A stretch of DNA of 64,000 nt from Vibrio vulnificus NBRC 15645 = ATCC 27562 (GTDB lineage: Bacteria > Pseudomonadota > Gammaproteobacteria > Enterobacterales > Vibrionaceae), in the NCBI RefSeq assembly GCF_002224265.1, contig NZ_CP012881.1:1488001-1552000 (forward strand). Reading direction: 5' to 3'. Made by a program: the position numbers and the translations under genes. Shown here piece after piece: positions 32,174 through 40,989 of the stretch (the first letter of the stretch is position 1; each line of letters opens with the position of its first letter). The notes under the pieces were generated by a model. The model did not search any database and was not told the origin of the DNA. It saw only the letters and a list, made by a program, of their open reading frames with translations.

Positions 32174-32201
32174 CAGGGAGCACAACGGCTCCCTGTTTTT
32201 T
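32174..32201. terminator. Terminator between the acyltransferase gene and dsbA
   Basis: The arms CAGGGAGC and GCTCCCTG enclose a six-base loop, followed by TTTTTT on the plus strand. Confidence 0.88.
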
Positions 32202-32220
32202 GTGAGTTGTCGTTGGGTGC

Positions 32221-32826
32221 TTACTGTTTTTTCAGCAGGAAATTCACCAGTTCGAAATACTCATCCATGGTCTTGATGCCTTGAGCCTGCACGAGGTATT
32301 TGTTGTTTACAATCACCGCAGGTACACCAGAAAGGCCACTGTCTTTAAACTGCTTGTCAAAACGGCGCACCATCGAATCGACGGCGAAACCGTTAAAGGC
32401 TGCATCGAATTTAGTCGCATCAACACCTTCATCAAGGAAGATCTGGCGCAGTTCCGCGTCATCTTTTGGCGCTTTACGCATGTTGTGGATGCGGTTGAAC
32501 ATCACTGGCACCATTTTGTCTTCGACTTTAAGTGCGATCATGGTGGCGTAAGCTTTGCTCATTGATGGCCCCATCGCACCACCCATAAAGGAAACGTGGT
32601 TTTTTTGCAGTTTTACCCCTTCCGGTAACTGTGCTTTGAGCTGCTGGATGATGGGCTCGAACGTATTACAGTGTGGGCAGTAGAAAGAGAAAAATTCACT
32701 TACCATGGGCTTTTTAGAAACTTGCGTATTCAGCACCTTGTAGTGTTCACCTTCTTTAAATTGGGTCGCTGCGTTGGCTGTCAGGCTGAGTAACAGCATT
32801 GAAAAAAACGCGAACAGTTTCTTCAT
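32221..32826 (-). CDS. dsbA: Thiol:disulfide interchange protein DsbA
   Basis: This 201-residue periplasmic oxidase introduces disulfide bonds into exported proteins. A signal peptide ends in ANA (residues 17-19). The thioredoxin-fold active site is C50-P51-H52-C53, the DsbA type, and the cis-proline loop is SGVPAVIV. Vibrio DsbA (TcpG in V. cholerae) is needed for folding of pili and toxins. The gene follows srkA by 32 bp and the two are likely co-transcribed, as in E. coli. Confidence 0.97.
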   Translation of the reverse strand: MKKLFAFFSMLLLSLTANAATQFKEGEHYKVLNTQVSKKPMVSEFFSFYCPHCNTFEPIIQQLKAQLPEGVKLQKNHVSFMGGAMGPSMSKAYATMIALKVEDKMVPVMFNRIHNMRKAPKDDAELRQIFLDEGVDATKFDAAFNGFAVDSMVRRFDKQFKDSGLSGVPAVIVNNKYLVQAQGIKTMDEYFELVNFLLKKQ

Positions 32827-32858
32827 CTATTTATTTCTCCGTTATGTTATTGAGGCAG

Positions 32859-33845
32859 TTACCACTGTGGCATCAATGAAAGAGGGGGCTCCTCCAATGC
32901 GGCGATTTGTTCTTTAAACGCCAATACCTGACCTTCCCAGTATTTTGGCTCATTAAACCAAGGAAAAGCGAGTGGGAACGCGGGGTCTTGCCATCGTTTT
33001 GCTAACCATGCCATATAATGCACCATTCGTAGACCACGCAAAGGCTCGATCAGTTTCAACTCTTGGTGCGAAAAATCACTAAATTCGCCATACGACTCCA
33101 GCAAAATATCGAGTTGCATGAGCTTTTCTTGGCGATCACCATTGAGCAACATCCAGAGATCTTGAACCGCAGGGCCATTGCGCGCGTCATCTAAGTCAAC
33201 AAACATCGGGCCATCACGCCATAAAATATTGCCGGGATGACAATCACCGTGCAAGCGGATAGCGTGAGTGTTTTTTGGCCACTGCGCTTCAATGGCGGCG
33301 ATGAGTCGGTCGAGATCCTGAAAGAAGCTGTTCTCTAAATGCATCGGGATCATGTTGCATTGTTGCAAGAGTGCGCGTGGCTGATAGAGGTACTCATCTA
33401 GCCCTATGCTCGGTCTGTGCTGGAATCTCTGTTTTGCACCCACTTGGTGAATTCGACCGAGGAAGCGGCCAACCCACTCGAGTTGATCGAGATTATCCAC
33501 TTCAAATTGACGGCCACCGACACTGTTGAACAAGGCAAATTGGTAGCCTTGATAATGATGTAGGGTGGCACCGTTGATGTTGACCGGAGCGGCGACAGGA
33601 ATGTCATTTTCCACCAGCTCTTGAGTGAACTGATGTTCTTCAACAATTTGTGCCGGCGTCCAACGCTCTGGGCGATAAAACTTCACCACAAAACGGCGAC
33701 GCTCTTCATCGGTGAACTGGTATACGCGGTTTTCATAGCTGTTGAGAGGCAATAAGCCTGATTCAGCGCGAATGCCGATGCTCTCAAGGGCATACCACAT
33801 AAAATCGGGCGTTAATGCGTCAAAATTGAATGCGCCTAGCGACAT
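32859..33845 (-). CDS. srkA: Stress response kinase A
   Basis: This 328-residue Ser/Thr kinase of the RdoA/YihE family has an aminoglycoside-phosphotransferase-like fold. The catalytic loop HGDCHPGN is at residues 199-206 and the metal-binding DLDD at 217-220. The ATP-binding lysine is probably in VVKFYRPERW near residue 55. In E. coli SrkA counteracts stress-induced death and is transcribed with dsbA under Cpx control. The same gene pair occurs here; I did not identify a CpxR site. Confidence 0.94.
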   Translation of the reverse strand: MSLGAFNFDALTPDFMWYALESIGIRAESGLLPLNSYENRVYQFTDEERRRFVVKFYRPERWTPAQIVEEHQFTQELVENDIPVAAPVNINGATLHHYQGYQFALFNSVGGRQFEVDNLDQLEWVGRFLGRIHQVGAKQRFQHRPSIGLDEYLYQPRALLQQCNMIPMHLENSFFQDLDRLIAAIEAQWPKNTHAIRLHGDCHPGNILWRDGPMFVDLDDARNGPAVQDLWMLLNGDRQEKLMQLDILLESYGEFSDFSHQELKLIEPLRGLRMVHYMAWLAKRWQDPAFPLAFPWFNEPKYWEGQVLAFKEQIAALEEPPLSLMPQW

Positions 33846-33854
33846 AGTAAATAA

Positions 33855-33876
33855 AAAGGCTCATTGCTGAGCCTTT
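33855..33876 (-). terminator. Terminator after ccoG
   Basis: The arms AAAGGCTCA and TGAGCCTTT enclose loop TTGC, with a T run on the minus strand. It ends the ccoG transcript just before srkA. Confidence 0.85.
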
Positions 33877-33896
33877 GTCCATGAATTGGGTTGAAG

Positions 33897-35318
33897 TTAC
33901 AGTTTCTTGATGAAACGGCTTTCTACTTCAATGGTGAAGTCGTTGCTCTTGTCGTCCAGTATAAACTGAATCGTGCTAATTGGAGAGGAGAGCTTCTCGG
34001 GATCCACGCCAAGACTGAGTGGTAAGTTGAGAACTTCGCCTGGGTTGACCTGAATGGTTTGCTTACCATACCAAGTTACATCACTGAGCCCCTTCACATC
34101 CAAGTGATATTCTTGCACTTGTTGAGTTTTGTTGATGATTTTGAGGGTGTAGGTATTTTCCACTTCACCGGCACTGTTGACGCGGAACAACTGGTTGCGA
34201 TCGCGAATTACGCTGAGGCCAGCAGGATCGACGGCCGCGATTTGTGCGAAGAACAAACCCAACATCATCAGCAACACCAAGCCATAACCGATCAACTTAG
34301 GTCGCATGACTTTGGTGTGTTTCCCGGACAGACGATGCTCGGTGGTGTAGTTGATCAACCCTTTTTCATAACCCATTTTATCCATGGTGGTATTACAGGC
34401 ATCGATACACGCGCCACAGTTAATGCACTCGTATTGTAGGCCATCACGAATATCGATGCCCGTTGGGCACACTTGCACACACAGATCGCAATCAATACAG
34501 TCACCTAACCCGAGCTGCTTCGGATCGGCCTTGCGTGAACGTGGGCCACGCTGTTCGCCGCGTTGACTGTCATAGCCGACGATGAAGGTGTCTTTATCAA
34601 ACATCGCCGATTGGAAGCGCGCGTAAGGGCACATGTGCAAACAAACGATAGAGCGCATCCAACCTGCGTTGGCGTAGGTACAGATGGCAAAGAACATCAC
34701 CCAGAAAACAGGCCAGAAGCTGGCGTTAAAGGTGAAGAAATCCACCACCAGTTCACGCACCGGGACAAAATAACCGACGAAGGTGAAGCCTGTCGCGAGC
34801 GCGATGGCAAACCACGCGATATGCTTGGCGCTTTTTCGCATGGCGAGATTGGGCGTCAGTTTGCCGGAATCTTGCTTGCGGCGTTTGTTGGCGCTGCCCT
34901 CGAGCTTCTCTTCAAACCAGATGTACATAAAGGTCCAAACGGTTTGTGGGCATAAGTAGCCACACCACACTCGGCCCAAAAAGGTGGTGATGAAAAACAG
35001 ACCAAAGGCGGCAATCATAAACAGCAAGGCCAGCAACGTCAGGTCTTGTGGGTAGAGGGTAGTGCCGAAAAAGTTAAATTGTTGGCTACCGATATCCAAC
35101 AGAATCGCTTGGCGATCGCCGTAGGAAATCCACGGAGTTAAAGTAAATAGCAGCAGCAAAAACCAGCCACCATATCGGCGTAGTTTTTGGAATGTGCCTT
35201 TACTCTCACGTACGTAAATGCGGTTACTTGGGTTAAACCTATCCCCCTTGCCTTTGTGGGTCTTGGGGTTAAAGGTTTTCGGAGTCACATCTTTGATATC
35301 GATTTTATCCTGACTCAT
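33897..35318 (-). CDS. ccoG: Cytochrome c oxidase accessory protein CcoG (RdxA/FixG)
   Basis: This 473-residue polyferredoxin-type membrane protein is involved in copper handling for assembly of cbb3 cytochrome oxidase. Several membrane helices lie between residues 55 and 210. Two ferredoxin-like cysteine clusters follow: CIDCDLCVQVCP near residue 272 and CINCGACIDAC near residue 293. A C-terminal immunoglobulin-like periplasmic domain follows a last helix. The ATG at 35318 has AAGGAT upstream; a longer frame to 35408 lacks support. The gene is not beside the cco oxidase genes here. Confidence 0.94.
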   Translation of the reverse strand: MSQDKIDIKDVTPKTFNPKTHKGKGDRFNPSNRIYVRESKGTFQKLRRYGGWFLLLLFTLTPWISYGDRQAILLDIGSQQFNFFGTTLYPQDLTLLALLFMIAAFGLFFITTFLGRVWCGYLCPQTVWTFMYIWFEEKLEGSANKRRKQDSGKLTPNLAMRKSAKHIAWFAIALATGFTFVGYFVPVRELVVDFFTFNASFWPVFWVMFFAICTYANAGWMRSIVCLHMCPYARFQSAMFDKDTFIVGYDSQRGEQRGPRSRKADPKQLGLGDCIDCDLCVQVCPTGIDIRDGLQYECINCGACIDACNTTMDKMGYEKGLINYTTEHRLSGKHTKVMRPKLIGYGLVLLMMLGLFFAQIAAVDPAGLSVIRDRNQLFRVNSAGEVENTYTLKIINKTQQVQEYHLDVKGLSDVTWYGKQTIQVNPGEVLNLPLSLGVDPEKLSSPISTIQFILDDKSNDFTIEVESRFIKKL

Positions 35319-35549
35319 GGATTGATCCTTCTTAGGCTTTAATGGCGCAATTTCTCTTGGTTTGCGCTCACTGACTTTGCTCACAAATGCCGATGTGTTT
35401 ATACACAATAAGGCTTTGCTAATATTTTAGTAAAAACTGATGGACGACGATTATACAATCAATAACATTTGTATTTCTTTAAGGCTATCAACCTTTAACA
35501 ACAAAAAGCAGGACAATTAACGCAATTTTTCGCTGAACAGTGGCAGAAA

Positions 35550-35576
35550 ATAAAAAAGCGACCAAAAGGTCGCTTA
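35550..35576 (-). terminator. Terminator after yihD
   Basis: The arms AAGCGACC and GGTCGCTT enclose a four-base loop, with a run of six T on the minus strand. Confidence 0.88.
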
Positions 35577-35593
35577 GTGAGTGAGTTGTTAAC

Positions 35594-35860
35594 TTATTTA
35601 ATGATACCGCGTGCGCGTAGAATCGCTGTTTTGAAATCATCTTCTTGGTCTTTTTTCAGGCCTGGAATCATTTCATCTTTCGCACTGTTACGCATTTTTA
35701 GGTGGTAGATCAGCACATCGTCAGTCAGCTCTTCTAGCTTGCCGTGATAACCCGCTTCACCCGCTAACTTAACGATAAACTGCAGTAAATTCATCTCTTG
35801 GTCTTTTTGCCATTCTGGCTCAAGCAACTCAAGTAGCTCTTCAATACGGTGACACTTCAT
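35594..35860 (-). CDS. yihD: YihD family protein (DUF1040)
   Basis: This 88-residue cytoplasmic protein closely resembles E. coli Yih[21 protein letters not shown] and [15 protein letters not shown] are near-identical. The function is unknown. The start at 35860 has GGAGAAAG upstream and gives the family N-terminus [13 protein letters not shown]. In E. coli yihD also lies beside srkA-dsbA. It is monocistronic with its own terminator. Confidence 0.92.
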   Translation of the reverse strand: MKCHRIEELLELLEPEWQKDQEMNLLQFIVKLAGEAGYHGKLEELTDDVLIYHLKMRNSAKDEMIPGLKKDQEDDFKTAILRARGIIK

Positions 35861-35948
35861 TTCTTTCTCCACAAATTTTATAGGTCTTTGGCGTAAAGGT
35901 ATCAAATTGCTTGGCGAAGCAAAATAACAAACCGAGTGGAGAGAAAGA

Positions 35949-35976
35949 AAAAAGCGCAGCGGTGGCTGCGCTTTTT
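35949..35976 (-). terminator. Strong terminator after the 55-codon ORF
   Basis: The perfect 12-bp arms AAAAAGCGCAGC and GCTGCGCTTTTT enclose a four-base loop, with a further T run on the minus strand. It begins 3 bp after the stop codon of the small ORF at 35979-36146. Confidence 0.9.
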
Positions 35977-35978
35977 AA

Positions 35979-36146
35979 TTAAGCGGCTTGAACGACTTTA
36001 GCCGGAGTCTGCGGCATAAGTGCATTTTTCTCGACCAAGGTCATACCTGAAGCCGTTTTTTTGCTTGTCGGAGCTGCGGCAAAGCCGCTACGACGACGCA
36101 TCGCACTGCGATTGGTGTGCGAGAACCTGACTGTTGTTGGGCGCAT
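35979..36146 (-). CDS. Putative small basic protein (55 residues)
   Basis: I do not recognise this ORF. It starts at ATG 36146 and ends at TAA 35979-35981. The N-terminal half is very basic (TNRSAMRRRSGF around residues 11-22), and the C-terminal half is rich in Ala, Pro, Val and Lys (MPQTPAKVVQAA at the end). There is no membrane segment. A weak AGGT lies nine bases upstream of the ATG. It is followed at once by a strong terminator on the same strand, which supports a real transcript. It could be a small protein gene, or the terminator could belong to a non-coding RNA; coding status is unproven. Confidence 0.5.
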   Translation of the reverse strand: MRPTTVRFSHTNRSAMRRRSGFAAAPTSKKTASGMTLVEKNALMPQTPAKVVQAA

Positions 36147-36462
36147 TAAGTTACCTAACTGTCAGGCATATCCATTGCCAATGTAATGGCCTACATTTTT
36201 ATGAGTTGAGCTTCAGTTGAGTGAAGGTTGGCTCTTTCTGGCTTTCGCCAATCCAAATAAAAGTGCAGGAATAACGATATGCATGCATATCGAACATAGA
36301 GTAGCACCGTTATGCTGATCGATCGATAGTTGAGCAGTTGCTGCGATAAAAAAATGTCTGCAAAACGTTACAATCTTGATAAATATCCAATGAGATGTGA
36401 GCTAGATAGTAGTACCCAATCAGAAATTATCAGTACTATCAGAACAGCAGCAGGAGGTGCGT
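36147..36462. other. Divergent intergenic region
   Basis: About 316 bp lie between the small minus-strand ORF and the Spo0M-like gene. I see no convincing gene: an open frame at 36330-36518 overlaps the next gene and lacks a ribosome binding site. The main structure is the 18-bp palindrome listed separately. Clear sigma-70 boxes were not identified. Confidence 0.6.
36275..36292. repeat. Perfect 18-bp palindrome CGATATGCATGCATATCG
   Basis: This fully symmetric palindrome lies about 129 bp upstream of the small ORF start and 171 bp upstream of the Spo0M-like gene, in an intergenic region between divergent genes. Its size and symmetry suit a dimeric regulator's operator, but I cannot name the protein. 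Confidence 0.7.
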
Positions 36463-37257
36463 ATGTCATTTTTGAAGAAAACCCTCGCCAGTTTTGGTAT
36501 TGGAAGTGCGAAAGTTGATTCCATCTTACAGCAAGAAGTGCTGTACCCCGGCCAAGCGGCCAACATTAAGGTGCATGTTTATGGCGGTTCGAGCGAGCAA
36601 GAGATCGACAATATTCATTTGAAGCTGTGTTGTCGTTACATTGCGGAAGTGAAAGAAGATCGCGGCAGCAGCTCTCAAGGGCAACAAACTCGCCGCGTGC
36701 CACAAAGTCATGTGCTGGCCAGTTGGAGCCTGCCATACGCGTTTGTCATCAAACCGAGTGAAGAGCGGGTGTTTGATGTCGTGTTAGACATTCCGTTCAA
36801 CACCCCAATTACCATTGGTGATGCCAAAGTGTGGTTGGAAACCGGTTTGGATATCGCTTTGGCGATTGACCCAACAGACAAAGACATGCTCACCGTAAGG
36901 CCTGATCCTATGATGGACGGCATTTTTACCGCTTTGGAAGAGCAAGGGCTGCGTATTCGCCAAGTGGAGTGTGAAGAAGTGAAAGGCTTTGAACTGCCCT
37001 TTGTGCAAGAGTTCGAGTTTGTTCCAACCACTGGGCCATTTCATGGTCGTTGGCGTGAGCTGGAAGTGGTGGCGTATCGTTCTCCGAGTGAACTGAAGTT
37101 ATGGTTTGAAATTGATCGCCATCGTGAAGGGGGAAGAGGCATGTTGGCGAGTTTGCTGGGGTTGGGAAAACTACAGCGAGAGTTGGTGTTACCACTGGAC
37201 TTCTCGGCAAAACAGGCGGGAGAGAAGGTGCTGGGTTATTTAGAAGAAACGACCTAG
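36463..37257 (+). CDS. Spo0M-like protein (SpoOM family)
   Basis: This 264-residue protein is of the Spo0M family, which has an arrestin-like beta-sandwich N-terminal half. The N-terminus MSFLKKTLASFGIGSAKVD is the family start, and VLYPGQAANIKVHVYGG and LPYAFVIKPSEERVFDV follow. Near the end a stretch GGRGMLASLLGLGK precedes the C-terminal strands. In Bacillus Spo0M influences sporulation control; vibrios do not sporulate, so the role here is unknown. The ATG at 36463 has AGGAGG ideally placed; a GTG two codons earlier is unlikely. Confidence 0.88.
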   Translation: MSFLKKTLASFGIGSAKVDSILQQEVLYPGQAANIKVHVYGGSSEQEIDNIHLKLCCRYIAEVKEDRGSSSQGQQTRRVPQSHVLASWSLPYAFVIKPSEERVFDVVLDIPFNTPITIGDAKVWLETGLDIALAIDPTDKDMLTVRPDPMMDGIFTALEEQGLRIRQVECEEVKGFELPFVQEFEFVPTTGPFHGRWRELEVVAYRSPSELKLWFEIDRHREGGRGMLASLLGLGKLQRELVLPLDFSAKQAGEKVLGYLEETT

Positions 37258-37337
37258 CATTCACTCGCATGATGATGGAAAAGCGAAAAATACGCCCTCA
37301 CTTTAAGCCGACATCAAATAACCAAAATTTAACCTTT

Positions 37338-37359
37338 TTAGCTTACACGTGTAAGCTAA
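37338..37359. promoter_or_regulatory. Probable FabR operator upstream of trhA
   Basis: This perfect 22-bp palindrome has the core AGCTTACACGTGTAAGCT at 37340-37357. It resembles the FabR (TetR family) operator, whose form is AGCGTACA-N-TGTACGCT. FabR sites were described upstream of fabA, fabB and yqfA in enterobacteria, and the gene 50 bp downstream here is the yqfA homologue. The regulator assignment is inference. Confidence 0.7.
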
Positions 37360-37409
37360 GTGTGACATACTAGAGCAACTATTCCATTAGAGGTTTCAGT
37401 GTATTTGCT

Positions 37410-38054
37410 ATGTCAGTCAGTCAATATAGTGTGCGTGAAGAAGTGGCGAATGCAGCCACACACGGGTTAGGCATGATTTTTGGTATTGTTGGTTTGGTGA
37501 TGCTGTTGGTGAAAGCCACGGAGCACCATGCCGATGGGCTGACCATTGCCAGCATGGCGATTTACGGGTCGAGCATCATTGTGTTGTTTTTGGCTTCGAC
37601 GCTTTACCATGCCATTCCTCATCCTAAGGCGAAACGTTGGCTCAAAACCTTTGACCACAGTGCGATTTATCTGCTCATCGCGGGCAGTTATACCCCGTTC
37701 CTGTTGGTGAGTTTGCGCACGCCTTTGGCGATCGGCTTAATGATTGTGATTTGGTCGATAGCCTTGTTGGGCATCATTATGAAAGTGGCGTTTGTCTATC
37801 GCTTTAAGCGCTTTTCCTTGGTGAGCTATCTGTTGATGGGTTGGTTGTCACTGATAGTGATTTACCAATTGGCGATCTCATTAGAGATTGGAGGTTTGAC
37901 GCTGCTCGCTGCCGGTGGATTGATTTATTCGCTCGGGGTTATTTTCTATGTGGCGAAGAAGATCCCCTACAATCATGCCATTTGGCACTGTTTTGTGTTG
38001 GCCGGTTGTGTTTGTCACTTCCTCGCGATCTATCTTTATGTGAACCCGGTTTAA
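37410..38054 (+). CDS. trhA: Hemolysin III family membrane protein TrhA (PAQR family)
   Basis: This 214-residue inner-membrane protein of the PAQR/HlyIII superfamily has seven predicted helices. Conserved motifs are [26 protein letters not shown] and the final [19 protein letters not shown], whose histidines match the metal-binding set of PAQR proteins. E. coli TrhA (YqfA) has been linked to membrane energetics and unsaturated fatty acid synthesis; a V. vulnificus relative was named hemolysin III. A probable FabR site lies upstream. Despite the family name, direct haemolytic activity should not be assumed. Confidence 0.9.
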   Translation: MSVSQYSVREEVANAATHGLGMIFGIVGLVMLLVKATEHHADGLTIASMAIYGSSIIVLFLASTLYHAIPHPKAKRWLKTFDHSAIYLLIAGSYTPFLLVSLRTPLAIGLMIVIWSIALLGIIMKVAFVYRFKRFSLVSYLLMGWLSLIVIYQLAISLEIGGLTLLAAGGLIYSLGVIFYVAKKIPYNHAIWHCFVLAGCVCHFLAIYLYVNPV

Positions 38055-38068
38055 ACCGGGTCCTTTGT
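38044..38068. terminator. Terminator between trhA and trkH
   Basis: The palindrome ACCCGGTTTAAACCGGGT at 38044-38061 contains the trhA stop codon and is followed by a T-rich stretch. The genes on both sides are convergent. Confidence 0.65.
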
Positions 38069-38102
38069 TTTGGGGCTGTAGATAGCGCCGCTTCGACAAA
38101 AC

Positions 38103-39548
38103 TTAACGGCGCCAGAAAGCAGGAAAAAACAGCACCAATAAGGTGAGAATTTCTAAGCGTCCCATCAACATACCGAAACTGAGAAGCCACTTAGCGGCAT
38201 CAGGCAGCGGAGCGAAGTTACCTGTTGGCCCAATGATGCTGCCCATACCTGGGCCGACGTTGGCCACCGCGGTAATTGAGCCAGAAATGCTGGTGACGGG
38301 ATCAAGCCCCATCGCGCTTAAGCCGCCCGCAATGGCGATGATGGTAATGAAGAACATTAAACCAAACGCCACCACAGAGCGCACAATGTCATCATTCACT
38401 GGTCGTTGATTGTAGCGTTGGACAAAAATGCCTGATGGATGAATCAGTTTCATTATCTGTTTATTCAGCAGTGTCATGGCGATCTGGAAGCGGAAGATCT
38501 TAATGCCGCCAGAAGTGGAGCCTGAACAGGCGCCCGCCATCATCAAAAACGCAAACAAGGTCGTTGGGAGTGCGCCCCAGGCGGTGAAATCCTCTAAACC
38601 AAAACCCGTCGTCGTCACCACAGAAACAATGTTAAACATCGCCACGCGTAGTGCGTCAGCAATAGTGTAACCGTCACGAATCACCAACCAAGCCGAAATG
38701 ACCAAGCTGGTGCCTAAAAACAGGTAGGTAAAACCACGTACTTGAGCGTCTTTGATTAAAGCGTCTAATCGGCGCTTGCGCATCGCCGAAACAAACAACA
38801 AAAACGGCAAGCCACCCAAGAACATAAATAAGGTTGCGATCCAGTGTGCGCCGTTAGAAAAATGGTTCATTGAACCATCAGAAGTGGAGTAGCCGCCCGT
38901 TGAAAGTGTGGTGAAGGAATGGTTGATGGCATCAAACAGATTCATTCCGGTCAATAGATACCCAATCAAACATAGTCCGGTGAGTACCAAGTACACCACC
39001 ACAATGTTTTTCGCTACGGTTTTGGCTCTTGGGCTGCTTTTGTCTGACCAATCGGAAGATTCTGTTTGGAACAGCTTCATCCCACCGACGTTAAGCATCG
39101 GCAACACCGCAACGGCCATCACAATAAAGCCAATCCCTCCGAGCCATTGTAAGATCGAACGCCACAGCAAAATACTCGGAGCCATGTTATCCAAACCACT
39201 CAGCACGGTGGAACCGGTGGTGGTGATACCAGACATGGTTTCGAAGTAGGCGTCAGTAAAGCTGATGTGGTTGATAAACATAAACGGTAGCGCGGCAAAC
39301 GCGCTGGCGATGGTCCACACCAAACTGGTGATAAGGAACATGTCGCGTACACTGAGTTTAAAGTGTGCGGTGCGGCCAATGCTCAGGCAGACAAACGCGG
39401 CAAAATGGGTGATCAACACCGCTTGGCCGAAATCAAGAAAGCCGCCTGTGCCAGTAAAAAAGGCCACAAGGGTAGGGACGTACATGAAAAGGGCGAGCTT
39501 GGAAAGCACTAGCCCAATCACAAACAGTACGGGACGAAAGTTCACCAT
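38103..39548 (-). CDS. trkH: Trk potassium uptake system protein TrkH
   Basis: This 481-residue potassium channel-type subunit of the TrkAH system has four repeated pore units. Selectivity-filter glycines are seen in MSGITTTGSTVL, TLSTGGYSTSDG, VVTTTGFGLED and VANVGPGMGS. The fold is that of the crystallised V. parahaemolyticus TrkH, to which it is clearly related. It lies 9 bp after trkA, so the two subunits are made from one transcript. Confidence 0.97.
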   Translation of the reverse strand: MVNFRPVLFVIGLVLSKLALFMYVPTLVAFFTGTGGFLDFGQAVLITHFAAFVCLSIGRTAHFKLSVRDMFLITSLVWTIASAFAALPFMFINHISFTDAYFETMSGITTTGSTVLSGLDNMAPSILLWRSILQWLGGIGFIVMAVAVLPMLNVGGMKLFQTESSDWSDKSSPRAKTVAKNIVVVYLVLTGLCLIGYLLTGMNLFDAINHSFTTLSTGGYSTSDGSMNHFSNGAHWIATLFMFLGGLPFLLFVSAMRKRRLDALIKDAQVRGFTYLFLGTSLVISAWLVIRDGYTIADALRVAMFNIVSVVTTTGFGLEDFTAWGALPTTLFAFLMMAGACSGSTSGGIKIFRFQIAMTLLNKQIMKLIHPSGIFVQRYNQRPVNDDIVRSVVAFGLMFFITIIAIAGGLSAMGLDPVTSISGSITAVANVGPGMGSIIGPTGNFAPLPDAAKWLLSFGMLMGRLEILTLLVLFFPAFWRR

Positions 39549-39557
39549 AGGAAAATC

Positions 39558-40934
39558 CTAGAGGAAGAATGGGCTCGGCTGGAACAAGGCTTCGACGTCT
39601 GGTACGTATTTCTTATCGACCAAGAACATCACTACGTGATCATCTTGTTCAATCACGGTGCGGTCATGGGCAATGAGCACCTCTTCACCACGCACAATCG
39701 CGCCAATGGTGGTGCCCGGTGGCAGTTTGATGTCGCCAACGGCGCGGCCCACCACTTTCGAGTTGCTTTCATCGCCGTGTGCCACCGCTTCAATTGCTTC
39801 AGCAGCGCCGCGGCGTAGAGACGATACGTTGACGATGTCAGCACGACGAACGTGGGTCAAGAGCGCTGAAATGGTCGCTTGTTGAGGTGAAATGGCCACA
39901 TCAATGACGCCGCCTTGCACTAGGTCGACGTAAGCACCACGCTGGATAAGCACCATTACCTTTTTAGCACCCATGCGTTTGGCCAACATCGCTGACATGA
40001 TGTTGGTTTCGTCCTCGTTGGTGAGGGCGATAAAAACGTCGACTTGGTCGATATTCTCTTCGGTTAGCAGCTCTTGATCGGCAGCATCACCACAAAACAC
40101 GATGGTGTTTTCCAACTCTTCTGAAAGCTTTTCTGCTCGCTGCAGGTTGCGCTCAATCAGTTTCACGCTGTAGGTTTGTTCTAAACGCTTGGCTAAGCTG
40201 GCGCCGATGTTACCACCACCGACGATCATGATACGGCGATAAGGTTTTTCCAGTCGTTGTAACTCACTCATCACAGAGCGAATATGGTTGCTGGCGGCAA
40301 CGAAAAAGACTTCGTCATCGGCTTCAATGATGGTGGTGCCTTGAGGACGAATCGGACGGCCTTGGCGGAAAATTGCGGCAACACGGGTATCAATGTGAGG
40401 CATGTGTTCGCGTAAGGCAGAAAGTGCGTTACCCACCAACGGGCCGCCATAGTAAGCTTTTACGGCAACGAGGCTGACTTTTTCTTCCGCAAAGCTCACC
40501 ACTTGCAATGCACCAGGGTATTGAATCAAACGTTCAATGTAGCTGGTCACCAGCTCCTCGGGGGCAATCAAATGATCGACAGGAATCGCGCCGGATTTAA
40601 ACAGCGCTTCTTTTTGCATTAAGTATTGCGGTGAGCGAATGCGAGCAATTCGGTTGGGGGTGTTGAACAGAGTAAAAGCCACCTGACAAGCAGCCATGTT
40701 GGTTTCATCAGTATTGGTCACGGCCACCAGCATGTCGGCATCTTGTGCACCTGCTTCGTGTAGCACGTCCGGGTGACTGGCGTGGCCATTCACCACTCGC
40801 AAGTCATATTTGTCCTGCAGCTCTCTCAGACGGTCGCCATTTTTATCGACAATAGTGATATCGTTATTTTCGCCAACCAGATTTTCTGCCAGCGTGCCGC
40901 CAACCTGACCTGCGCCAAGAATAATGATTTTCAT
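39558..40934 (-). CDS. trkA: Trk potassium transporter peripheral subunit TrkA
   Basis: This 458-residue cytoplasmic regulatory protein binds nucleotides and gates TrkH. It contains two RCK units, each with a Rossmann domain ([13 protein letters not shown] at residue 7 and [14 protein letters not shown] near residue 239) followed by a RCK-C domain. The last RCK-C includes [20 protein letters not shown]. The order rsmB-trkA is as in E. coli; here trkH follows directly, unlike E. coli. Confidence 0.97.
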   Translation of the reverse strand: MKIIILGAGQVGGTLAENLVGENNDITIVDKNGDRLRELQDKYDLRVVNGHASHPDVLHEAGAQDADMLVAVTNTDETNMAACQVAFTLFNTPNRIARIRSPQYLMQKEALFKSGAIPVDHLIAPEELVTSYIERLIQYPGALQVVSFAEEKVSLVAVKAYYGGPLVGNALSALREHMPHIDTRVAAIFRQGRPIRPQGTTIIEADDEVFFVAASNHIRSVMSELQRLEKPYRRIMIVGGGNIGASLAKRLEQTYSVKLIERNLQRAEKLSEELENTIVFCGDAADQELLTEENIDQVDVFIALTNEDETNIMSAMLAKRMGAKKVMVLIQRGAYVDLVQGGVIDVAISPQQATISALLTHVRRADIVNVSSLRRGAAEAIEAVAHGDESNSKVVGRAVGDIKLPPGTTIGAIVRGEEVLIAHDRTVIEQDDHVVMFLVDKKYVPDVEALFQPSPFFL

Positions 40935-40989
40935 ACTCTGTTCTCGTAATTCGAAAAAGGCGATTGAAGAGATTCAATCGCCAGTTTGC

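Noticed and set aside
36165..36180. Sigma-54-like promoter before the 55-codon ORF
   Set aside because: The minus strand reads TGGCAATGGATATGCC, with the right GG-N10-GC spacing, but the match to the rest of the consensus is poor and the start site would leave almost no leader. Chance matches are frequent.
36330..36518. Open reading frame of 62 codons
   Set aside because: It lacks a ribosome binding site, overlaps the start of the well-supported Spo0M-like gene in another frame, and its composition is not protein-like.
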